From the IMG/VR virus record IMGVR_UViG_3300028844_001889, positions 1 through 31,868 of that record: DNA of 31,868 nt, one strand, 5' to 3'. The translations under genes were made by a program, and so were the position numbers. Of the stretch, positions 15,101 through 20,594 are shown piece by piece (the first letter of the stretch is position 1; the number at the start of each line of letters is the position of its first letter). The notes below the pieces were generated by a model. It saw nothing but the letters and a program-made list of their open reading frames with translations, was not told the origin of the DNA and ran no database searches. The DNA comes from a virus.

Positions 15101-17876
15101 GAAAAGTTCCAGCACTTACTACATCTAAATTTTGACCGTTTTTTAAATTGCCCTTAGGAACATCAGATACGTTTGCATCCCAAACACCTTTTGGATATTG
15201 AAGTTCTAAATCTATACGTTTTCCATCCAAAACAACTTCTCGATTAAAAGTTTCTTCTTTATAACTAAAATTAGCTTTAAACATTTGAGATGTTTGTTTT
15301 GTTACATCTTTTGTATTAAACCAAATTTTAGTTAATTGTTGGTTAGTAAATTTTTTATCATAAAAAGTTTTTGCAAAAGTAATAAAATCTTGTTTATTGC
15401 TGGATTCCTGTGCTGCTTTTCTTAATTGATAAGTTATATCTAAGGATTTAAAACCTTCACCTAAACTTTCTGTTACATTTCTAACTATATTATAAGCTAC
15501 ATCAGAAGATGGGTCTACTACATTTACCTCATAATCTACTTCTCTTTCAAAATCTAAAGTTATTTGATTAGGGTCTTGTGCTACTTTACGTGCAGATGTT
15601 AAAGCACCTGAAGGTATAACACTTTGTTTAATGGTTTGTTCTCTAGCAGATGTTGCTAATGATTTAATTTTTCTTAGATTTTTAACTAACTTTTCTTTAG
15701 GAGCATTTGCATTCAATTCTGCTAATAGTTTTTCGTTATAAGCAATACCATCTTTTTGATTCTTACCACTCTTAGCTTTCCACTGCTGACGATATAATTC
15801 TCTATGATATTCTCTTTCTGCTGGTGTATCTTTACTAACATCAATTTCTAAATACTTATATTTTTTACCTGTTTTTATATGACGCCCTATAACCGTACCT
15901 TTTCCAGATTTAGAGTCGTAAATATCCATAATTTGTTTTGCAATTCTTGCATCTTCTCTTTTTGAAGGTGTATCAAGTAGCTTTAACTGCCTTTTAAAAT
16001 TATTAAGACTCTTTTCAATTTGTTTTCTAGTTTTCTTTTCACCATTAGGAGTGATTACAAATGCTTTTTCTGTAGTTTCTACTACTTTTTTATAACTTTC
16101 AGTTAAATCTTTATTTAATTGGTCAGATTCTTTTTTAGTTAAAGTTCCTATTTCTTTACCACCTAATGTAGGTGATATTTCTTTACTTATAATAATTTTA
16201 GGATTATAAGGATTTTTTGATATATACTGACTGTTGTCTAAATTGTAAATTAAACCTTCGCTATTTTTAATTCTAACATTACCATTTTTAAATTTTTTAT
16301 GAACTGTTACATCTTCTATGCTACCATTCTCTGTAAACACTTTTATTTTTTCACCAACTTTAATAATAGATTTGTCTATATCTTTTATTATTTCACGCTG
16401 TGCAAGAGTATCTGATAATTGACTTTCATATTCTTTTTGCATTTTATCAGCAGCAATAACATTCCCTTCTGCTAATAGTTTATTTCTTAATCTTCCAGAA
16501 GTTATATCATTTTTAAGTTTACCCTTAGGAAGGTCATTTATTCTTTCACGACCATGTTCAAGTACTAATCTAACAAATTTACTGTCTTTGTTAAAAGTGC
16601 TACTATAATAATTGTCAAATATTTCTACTTCTCTTTGTTCTGCATAACGTTTAGCAGCAGGGCTAAACCCTTCATAAGCATCTAAATCTTTTACTTTACC
16701 AACAGGAACAGTTTCTGTTTTAGCAGAACCATCTTTTTGTATGTCGGTAATAACTGACCTCCAAATTTTATCACCTTCAGCTCTAAAAGCTTTATTTACT
16801 TCTACTTCGTATCTAGGTCTCCCAGAAGCTCCAAAGAAAAACCCTAATAAATATTCATAAACTTGGTCTGAAGCAGGAGCATCTTGTGCTGTTAATGGTA
16901 CACCAGTAAAAGCTGAACCAGCTATACCTCTAGTTACCATATTAGTTACCTCAACACCAACAGGACTTAATCCTGGCATCTTAGCCTGTTCCATAAGCTT
17001 TACAGTTGCTTTACCTACTTCACCATAGGCTCTAGTTTGTAAAGCAGGATTACGAGAAGCAAACATGTCACCTATTTTTAAATAATTACCAATGCTTCCA
17101 AATACGGCACCTGCATAAGCTCCATGTTTAGCAGATTCTTTAACAGCGTCCCAATCACCTGATACTGCTGCCTTACGTGAAGATATAGCCATAGCAGCAG
17201 ATAAATGAGCAGACTGCCTCATCATATCTTTAAAACCATCTGGTAATTTACGACCTAAAAAACTATTTTTTATTATATCTGATTTACCTATTGCTGCTTC
17301 AGCATTATCTACAAAAAAATCTGCTACTCTCATAGGAACAGAACGTAATTGAAACTTAGTTATTTCTTTTTTACCTTCTTTTTCTACTGTTTTTTTAACG
17401 AGTTGAGGAATGTATTTTTGACCTATATTACCTAATCCTTTTTCTACGTCTCTAGCAGCATTAGCTCTTAACAAGTTAATACCTTTTAATGCACCTCTTT
17501 TAGCTAATGGAGCAGTACCAAAAGATAAAACACCTGCAATAATATCAGGTGCAAAACCTATTAAATGACCCATTTTATTTAAAATAGCTTCTGTTTCTGT
17601 TTTAGGGTCATCTGCATATCCAAAAGTAGTAAAACCTTCTATTACTCCTGATACTAATTGATTAACACCTGAAACTAGTGCATTTTCATCGTCTTCTAAA
17701 TTACGTTTAAAAGGTGCACCAATAGCTTTTGCTACTTTTTCTATCTCATCTACTTGTTCTAGTTCAAAATCACTAGAATCTTGGGAGTAAAGTTGAATAG
17801 AACGTTTTGCAAATTCGTCACTATTAAGTAAACCTTTATCACGAAGTGTCTTTAAATAATTATATTGATTGTTCAT
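6123..17876 (-). CDS. Giant virion/ejection protein with two-barrel RNA polymerase motifs and a SLOG-like domain
   Basis: A 3917-aa single ORF, over a third of the window. The N-terminus has hydrophobic Gly/Ala-rich segments (about 62-130: NQLVSGVIEGFTTFGYADDP) typical of injected virion proteins. At 1559-1603, NRSP...R1566...GGADTDGDAVAIY follows the NRxP...R...NADFDGD pattern of RNA polymerase beta-prime and the GGDLDGD form of QDE-1/RDR enzymes; D1599, D1601 and D1603 would hold catalytic Mg. Upstream, MTTDGGMHW (D1190) and LVIIKQ/LDGIAFESTLK (K1236, K1264) may form the first barrel; AAGNIGQSTN (1671-1680) may be a bridge-helix region. Residues 1897-2020 look like a SLOG domain. The rest is helical, with a hydrophobic stretch at about 3768-3787. 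It probably enters the host and transcribes early genes. Confidence 0.8.
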   Translation of the reverse strand: MNNQYNYLKTLRDKGLLNSDEFAKRSIQLYSQDSSDFELEQVDEIEKVAKAIGAPFKRNLEDDENALVSGVNQLVSGVIEGFTTFGYADDPKTETEAILNKMGHLIGFAPDIIAGVLSFGTAPLAKRGALKGINLLRANAARDVEKGLGNIGQKYIPQLVKKTVEKEGKKEITKFQLRSVPMRVADFFVDNAEAAIGKSDIIKNSFLGRKLPDGFKDMMRQSAHLSAAMAISSRKAAVSGDWDAVKESAKHGAYAGAVFGSIGNYLKIGDMFASRNPALQTRAYGEVGKATVKLMEQAKMPGLSPVGVEVTNMVTRGIAGSAFTGVPLTAQDAPASDQVYEYLLGFFFGASGRPRYEVEVNKAFRAEGDKIWRSVITDIQKDGSAKTETVPVGKVKDLDAYEGFSPAAKRYAEQREVEIFDNYYSSTFNKDSKFVRLVLEHGRERINDLPKGKLKNDITSGRLRNKLLAEGNVIAADKMQKEYESQLSDTLAQREIIKDIDKSIIKVGEKIKVFTENGSIEDVTVHKKFKNGNVRIKNSEGLIYNLDNSQYISKNPYNPKIIISKEISPTLGGKEIGTLTKKESDQLNKDLTESYKKVVETTEKAFVITPNGEKKTRKQIEKSLNNFKRQLKLLDTPSKREDARIAKQIMDIYDSKSGKGTVIGRHIKTGKKYKYLEIDVSKDTPAEREYHRELYRQQWKAKSGKNQKDGIAYNEKLLAELNANAPKEKLVKNLRKIKSLATSAREQTIKQSVIPSGALTSARKVAQDPNQITLDFEREVDYEVNVVDPSSDVAYNIVRNVTESLGEGFKSLDITYQLRKAAQESSNKQDFITFAKTFYDKKFTNQQLTKIWFNTKDVTKQTSQMFKANFSYKEETFNREVVLDGKRIDLELQYPKGVWDANVSDVPKGNLKNGQNLDVVSAGTFHNKMKGDNFEIILHLKDVNKDLKRANQVSTTPTAVEEISANLQKNNQRFVYYTHSSNNSFVTRPIVEMPISKELLNWFRSGFYKTEYMYNTNSFLARQKAGFGGKLLPPKLLKHSITDISSPMVKKSVLKRINEQNEIDLPPVYESPFWKNPDLYYKEKISRATYLLQDAGMLPQNLNDVTLSQWTKAFNRHQGFIVGTGKEARYNKSGAEPLYKNVIDFVKYTKTFHGGTTVDRIDVDNYLKGRKLRIAVVKDNFNRAGEMTTDGGMHWMKSWRDVLQEAKGSNKDTNYIKAMIQKEADFKNDRGLVIIKQAERQASDAMERFGSLQKLDGIAFESTLKTNSRHQIGELAYNEKTDSYRFKVKPEIIELEPENIRIITSEVEVPNKDAIQMHIGAADIRNAQSSPKFIAAQRKMIHKSIDGSQSYMKKYKDAVKKYGAGNFDTIDGKKIKLQDIHLYDVIEVLNNNSNSKLGVSILKSMYGEKEYMKIVERGFVEQEADFKALDSINDILVNFDYDPLVLMMHGNKRYVEQTITTYARNRLTNLRVPSGMSYPRLQSQDAALWRKLRNKGLTYENFMLNDGHKKDKIKIFGTLRKTFKRKTVSLEELWNQYKSTKDTKLKENLKDVMENFVMNRSPVGNREGVLNLTFAGFSGQPGKGVHVTPKNMERLGGADTDGDAVAIYHGTEKDFASAFKPKKITEKPVDKTDVKAFPNWGYKRNIDELRKVYDITNPKLIYNQGYQNSIAAGNIGQSTNFNKHVNDLFTFIKHSNDSFPINSNGDIHLRINTGDKGKGVTVLNPQDKSKKIVLKTLDDHLNFFDKYESDISLNLDLDGSKNSVNPPVKYKFNDMIRKHFILYDTTANKQLPWPNRSSVEPILDWNGFKMGSRFTSDFVLETSSVEGIKKINVNKDLLKDELFSKNEKGLFSAEGKEISFVRSLKPLFDKIKSDVKENQNILMQGLGKQNVKSGIDITMYSGAAVGADKAWAKAARKQGHKVKEFIAGQAGPEVDVFLNKANETLKRNFKGQPLLRRNYLQVKDSDMVLAVSELLPGNKIVKGGTAWAVQMGIDKGIPVEVFNQKDNTWYKWNGKEFEKQKSNYVPTPTPNYTGIGTRNLTKQGKDAIDKVVSKVQKRTGELTRAQKKLYDDMALPSLEVIDSLSKGNREYKNYLADSFIIAKNGVDAKKQEVSGLYTRGLPKNLKTEEPLREYRTFKMKDILNKSKFRFVSVGKPISDNLSKMYDFNKALTKGYGEGADKLVFNELGIAAEAFRKAFQRTADGSEIYNNHLLDVADIIADSFTQTRHDNVSVDIRVIPPSQYTNTIVNLGKAHAKIKKLPFYRHLKTKNLLSDDLLLNELYFDKISGKDKEAATLAVRELKELWESRIGGRIQELYNENKGIKESEFNKLANQEQHILQQIASVAALNNLAVRYNVLRTSLFNSGIEPKLIDAKIADMLQFSYDVRLNDSLQSEGYLKGFDVDANIKSYRDNELSYIGKTTLKPEQKAILSNVFSKTLLSDILPEIQNRRTEKYMERVKQEYIADIRKDEKGRLLNIDKEITNLEYKIKSRKLQKAVGKNKAKKIQELQRYGRNNIKEIRSEIKSGVNPLKAYEVANKFNRWSTEQGSFNTSLFRKESIPMSHKKEFMREIRDIFDTATTINADNVSVYLDLPPVKPFTSLKNKVKVAEPSQDTRKRSTVTKLVEATLDGTQPVIELNRTSNKDKDQMSILFEQSELSDMLNILKNTESQLKFKDLAEASILSKVSNKSIKEQAVFMDNPQEMVKIYDLTKSRFKEGEVAAITKTQADLLETWKGLIDKNPRLLMDLEGNVAEFFSNIGVKGKARLGVEMGQMTPLEFEAFTRMVQDIYIDTDSRLTSRIKMFEKIQGIKDAGNPIEVNAAKKKSPFNRGVHYWFYNSVGLYQLQKREMLSYQKNNIPIYDRISGETNLKQVITPINTIELNVDVIDHGKRVAAALQDHEKKRKQAIFDFKESGDNNLKRFDLELETIATEFRQAKHRESNVKADRFTKDYYDAAFERAKLELKEIELLTDNKIVIKDVNNLGNLKTISVRDYITELNKATDSYLEWYKENSERGMEKVGNITQPKKEFVNKVLSKDTGFITDGKLLKLFRNILEKSISLDSTAKNMLGMNQLQYIMHHHSLREMVNRDLKLDVQDFVDKKKPVPKVAIEYLKKLQSENKFRPINQVVDKNGEVSVYWPQIGWSNHTGNSKNIENHIKYLAQEHIKDVKKRGVNAFMPETKVEYLTSEAKNRNLKEFEKKSLKEFITSKTHMLSVQSYNDTGMSERLVMFNNKSMPAAFVNSSNQSRSEHILLGYEKTSKALDQYTSQFIKSYTDTFSSIRGTTYIDRFIRKNSMGDIEHTQAWGNYMRRSLNTKLGIDSFVDLNLDGYTVKQKKLLEQYIAADLNQSKMVENRDGSKLNYREKEFIRKVNNNIAINVNRIYDSGLKGKELEVAIQEARLNEANKLNDVKNINKIKRYGTAFHVVSDEAAVNTIRSIEENFGKAFGMKEGEFSFFKELRSKKDPISGEKVVMNEAERRMATAQRLNAFSTFEGRYELMSLLFHPKTMVANFYGGGTNIYADVGGDIFRKALSEEYLIGEIFGNATYEGVDPITRKVIKIPIKNMKDIERFFVQKGLLEGMYLEEVGLTKGLEKAQVKRFSEALAKRFGKWERENPELSENPRESEKALKLTINQLQKRYNVGETAVQLGAKPMQYSERMLRRTAAVAHYLNARQTALPLIEKGKMSWDSPYLIEMARKGIEASQYIYHSAFRTNYSNTSLGRVMTRFHPYAWNSVKRRRNLYKEANYTKFLMNTDAQQRFSRQFTADLMSMALASIFVGTIFEYALSPPMSWMQDTSQWLFGSKEDRQKAFFSAWPHTSLAPLQVVTPPISRFVLAPASALLNGEWDNFMKYQFATWVPAGRLLRDGYRTYQSPSMGFDFLSGIPLHRIGQEVKKNRTQVEKDIDAALSEQIDDDS

Positions 17877-17879
17877 GTT

Positions 17880-18563
17880 TTATTGGTTAATAAAAGCTTC
17901 TGCTTTATTAGCAATGTCTAAATACTGATTATAAAGATTAATTTCTCTTTCATCGCCTTTTTTCTGCATCATTTCTACTACATAAGGGTCATTCATATCT
18001 GCTCTAAATTCAGTAACTAATTCTAATAAGGCTTGTTGACGCTGACCAGTACCTTGAACATTTCTCTCTCTCATTGTTTCTACTTCTTTACGAGAGGCAA
18101 TAATTTTTTGAATTTGAGGACCTGCATCTTTTAATAACAATTCAGGTTTAAATAATTTACGTCGAATTAATCCTCCCATTTCTTGTCCTGGTTTAAGACT
18201 ACGCCCAAACAATCCACCTGTGTCTTTAAAACCTGCTGTTTCAGCAATACCTAAAGCAGCCATAGATTCCATTTCAGGACTACCTAATTCTTCAGCTTCT
18301 AATTGTTGTTGTCTTTCATCACTTAAATCTAAAGCTAGTTCATTATACTCAAGTTCTTTTTTGTATTTCATATCAGATATCATAGACTGCATATTTAATT
18401 TTGCTAACATGCTTTCTGCGTCTAACATACTTTCTTTATTAACATCAGCTTGTATTTTTAATCTTTCTCTGTAAGCATCTAAACCTGTAGGTTCACCTAG
18501 TCTTTCAAGGCTTGACCTCAGTTGGCTAAACGCTTTAATTCTCTCTGCAAATAAATCTGGCAT
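17880..18563 (-). CDS. Internal-virion-like helical protein
   Basis: A 227-aa mostly helical protein, rich in Glu, Lys, Gln and Met, with long coiled-coil-like stretches (about 30-95 and 150-225). There is no membrane segment or signal peptide. A short Gly-rich linker (about 112-130, TGGLFGRSLKPGQEMGGL) separates the halves. It lies directly before the giant gene (4-nt gap) and after another small virion-type gene in one transcription unit, which suggests an internal core or ejection component. No named family is recognised. Confidence 0.6.
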   Translation of the reverse strand: MPDLFAERIKAFSQLRSSLERLGEPTGLDAYRERLKIQADVNKESMLDAESMLAKLNMQSMISDMKYKKELEYNELALDLSDERQQQLEAEELGSPEMESMAALGIAETAGFKDTGGLFGRSLKPGQEMGGLIRRKLFKPELLLKDAGPQIQKIIASRKEVETMRERNVQGTGQRQQALLELVTEFRADMNDPYVVEMMQKKGDEREINLYNQYLDIANKAEAFINQ

Positions 18564-18572
18564 AATTCCCCC

Positions 18573-19103
18573 TTATACGTATTTTAATGTATTGACGTCA
18601 CCAACGCTAACTTCTGCAGAAGGAATTCCTTGCTTTGCATAATCTGCTCTAATTTTGTCAATGTTAATATCTTGTCTATTTAATTCACTAGCTAATGCAT
18701 TTTGAGCACTCATTACTTTACCAGCACTAGCAAGATTAATTCCTTCTAGTCTACTACCTAATAATCCACTCATTCTGTTTCTAGTATTGTCTGCTTCACT
18801 ATAAGCTAAATTTCCTTGTCCACCTTGTTGTAATTGAGCAACTGCATTATCATATATAGATGCTCCTGCACTATTTCCTTGAGCTCTATAAGTATCTGCT
18901 GTTCTAGTATATTCAGCTATTATTTCTGGAGTTTCTCCTAAAACATTACCAATTCTTTCGTCCATTTCACCTTTTAATCTTTCTCTACGTGCTTTTTCAG
19001 CTTTTCTTGCACTAAAAAAACTAAATCCTCCTATAATAACTGCTGCTGCAGCAGTGTAAGGGTTACTTTTTGCAAATTGTCCTACTGCTTTCCATTTACT
19101 CAT
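18573..19103 (-). CDS. Internal-virion-like protein with an N-terminal membrane segment
   Basis: A 176-aa protein with a hydrophobic Ala-rich segment at about residues 14-33 (NPYTAAAAVIIGGFSFFSA), followed by a basic stretch (RKAEKARRERLK) and a helical, Gln/Ala/Asn-rich body. This layout resembles small podovirus internal virion proteins that line the channel for DNA and protein ejection. It overlaps the lysozyme gene start by 4 nt (ATGA), so translation is coupled. No catalytic motif is seen. Confidence 0.6.
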   Translation of the reverse strand: MSKWKAVGQFAKSNPYTAAAAVIIGGFSFFSARKAEKARRERLKGEMDERIGNVLGETPEIIAEYTRTADTYRAQGNSAGASIYDNAVAQLQQGGQGNLAYSEADNTRNRMSGLLGSRLEGINLASAGKVMSAQNALASELNRQDINIDKIRADYAKQGIPSAEVSVGDVNTLKYV

Positions 19104-19711
19104 GCTGACTCCTCTTTATTTAATCCTTTTCTTAAATTAAAACCATAATACATAGCTTGGTCTAATCCAAACCCCTGTGCTACTTTATCACTCAATACTT
19201 GATTTAATTCTTCTTTCATAACATCTTTATCGCTTGGCATTGCTGGTATTAAACCTTTAATAGCATTTTCAAAATCATCTACTCTTGTTCCAGTTTGATT
19301 TCTCCAAGATGAAGGTTCACCTTTTGAGTTAGTATTAATTTCAGTAATAGCATCATTATATCTTCCTTCCTTTAAAGCTTTATATGCATTTGGAAATTTA
19401 CTTTTATTCCAAGAAGAGCCTAATTGAAAATTAACCGAACTTAAATTTACTAAAAAGTTTTCATCGTTTATATTAAGTTCTTGTCCTTGTTTCATAGCAG
19501 CATCTACTGCTGTTTGAGTATCTTTTTTAAACCACTCATTAATTTTATCTTCAGGTATTACATCGCCTTCTTTATATTGAGCAAGTTCTCCAGCAGTTAA
19601 TTTATGACCTATCCCAGCAGTTAAATTACCTGTTGAATCCATATAAACTTTAGATTTATTTCCCTCTCTACTTATTAAATGTTTTTTTAATTTTTCATAA
19701 AATGTTTCCAT
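19100..19711 (-). CDS. GH24-type phage lysozyme, probably virion-associated
   Basis: A 203-aa protein with SREGNKSKVYMDSTGNLTAGIGH near the N-terminus. E16, D25 and T31 have the E-x8-D-x5-T spacing of the T4 lysozyme catalytic triad, and TAGIGH is the family signature. It would hydrolyse the glycan strands of peptidoglycan. There is no signal peptide. The C-terminal 60 residues extend past the lysozyme core and are helical. Its place among internal-virion and giant ejection genes, rather than in a lysis cassette with a holin, suggests a wall-piercing enzyme carried in the particle. It may also serve as the endolysin, since no other is visible. Confidence 0.8.
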   Translation of the reverse strand: METFYEKLKKHLISREGNKSKVYMDSTGNLTAGIGHKLTAGELAQYKEGDVIPEDKINEWFKKDTQTAVDAAMKQGQELNINDENFLVNLSSVNFQLGSSWNKSKFPNAYKALKEGRYNDAITEINTNSKGEPSSWRNQTGTRVDDFENAIKGLIPAMPSDKDVMKEELNQVLSDKVAQGFGLDQAMYYGFNLRKGLNKEESA

Positions 19712-20376
19712 TATTCATCTCCTATATTTAGATTTGTATTACCTTCTCCATATACATCATAATATTGACCAGTTTTTGCACCAAATATGCTTACATTAAA
19801 TAAATCTCTAAGTATTCCTGCTCCAGTTATCTTTCCATCTGGAGTTACATAAGTTATATTATCTTTTTTGTCAATGTTATTAATACTATTAGCAAAACTG
19901 TCAATTAATTGTGGATTAAAATTTCTTAAAACATCGTATTTAAATTTATCTTTAGAATCTTCAAATTCAGACATAGTTTTTTCTCTAGCATCATTCATTT
20001 CAACCCCTGCTGATTTAAGTCCTGGCGTTTCTACACTAAAATCTGTTTTTTTAAGTCCTGTAATGTTTAAGTCGGGTTTATCTAAAGTATAATCAACTGG
20101 ACCTAACATACCAGGGGTAGTATCTAAAGATAAAGCATTCCTAGCAGCAGCATCTGCTTCTTCTCCTAAAGGTTCTTCTCCTCTAATTCCTGACATAAAA
20201 TCTTTTACCTTTGGAGTAAGACTCATTGCTGTTTGATAGGTATCTGATATTTGCGTACCTAATTGCATTGCTTGAATAAAAGGGTCATTAAAAGCTGCAG
20301 TTTTTTGTTCTGCTCCTTCTAAAACACTAGATATTCCACTTTTATAAACTTCTACATCTGATTTTCTTACAGCCAT
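19711..20376 (-). CDS. Hypothetical virion-module protein
   Basis: A 221-aa acidic protein of unknown family. The first half contains helical segments (NDPFIQAMQLGTQISDTYQTA) and a central low-complexity Pro/Gly/Thr-rich region (about 85-130); the end is beta-rich (NITYVTPDGKITGAGI, GQYYDVYGEG). Stop and start overlap with both neighbours (19711 and 20376), so it is translated as part of the structural operon. A role in the tail or internal core is inferred from location only. Confidence 0.55.
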   Translation of the reverse strand: MAVRKSDVEVYKSGISSVLEGAEQKTAAFNDPFIQAMQLGTQISDTYQTAMSLTPKVKDFMSGIRGEEPLGEEADAAARNALSLDTTPGMLGPVDYTLDKPDLNITGLKKTDFSVETPGLKSAGVEMNDAREKTMSEFEDSKDKFKYDVLRNFNPQLIDSFANSINNIDKKDNITYVTPDGKITGAGILRDLFNVSIFGAKTGQYYDVYGEGNTNLNIGDE

Positions 20377-20594
20377 TATGCTTTCTCCATTTCTATTTTA
20401 TACCATTCGTTATCTACTTTGTGATATAAGAATACTTGTGTTCCTGTTTTTACTATTTTTTTACTACCCTGTGAACCTTCATCAGCATTAGGTATAACTT
20501 CAATTACTTTAGCTGGAGTTTCCATTTGCTGTTGAATTTCTTCAATTCTATCTTCTAAATCTTTTCTTATATCGGAATCGTCTATATCCCACAT
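20376..20594 (-). CDS. Small hypothetical protein
   Basis: A 72-aa protein with an N-terminal charged coiled-coil segment (DIRKDLEDRIEEIQQQMET) and a C-terminal beta-like half (TQVFLYHKVDNEWYKIEME) resembling small SH3-like or tail-accessory modules. It overlaps both neighbours by one base (ATAATG-type junctions), so it is coupled between the large tail protein and the 221-aa gene. Function unknown. Confidence 0.6.
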   Translation of the reverse strand: MWDIDDSDIRKDLEDRIEEIQQQMETPAKVIEVIPNADEGSQGSKKIVKTGTQVFLYHKVDNEWYKIEMEKA

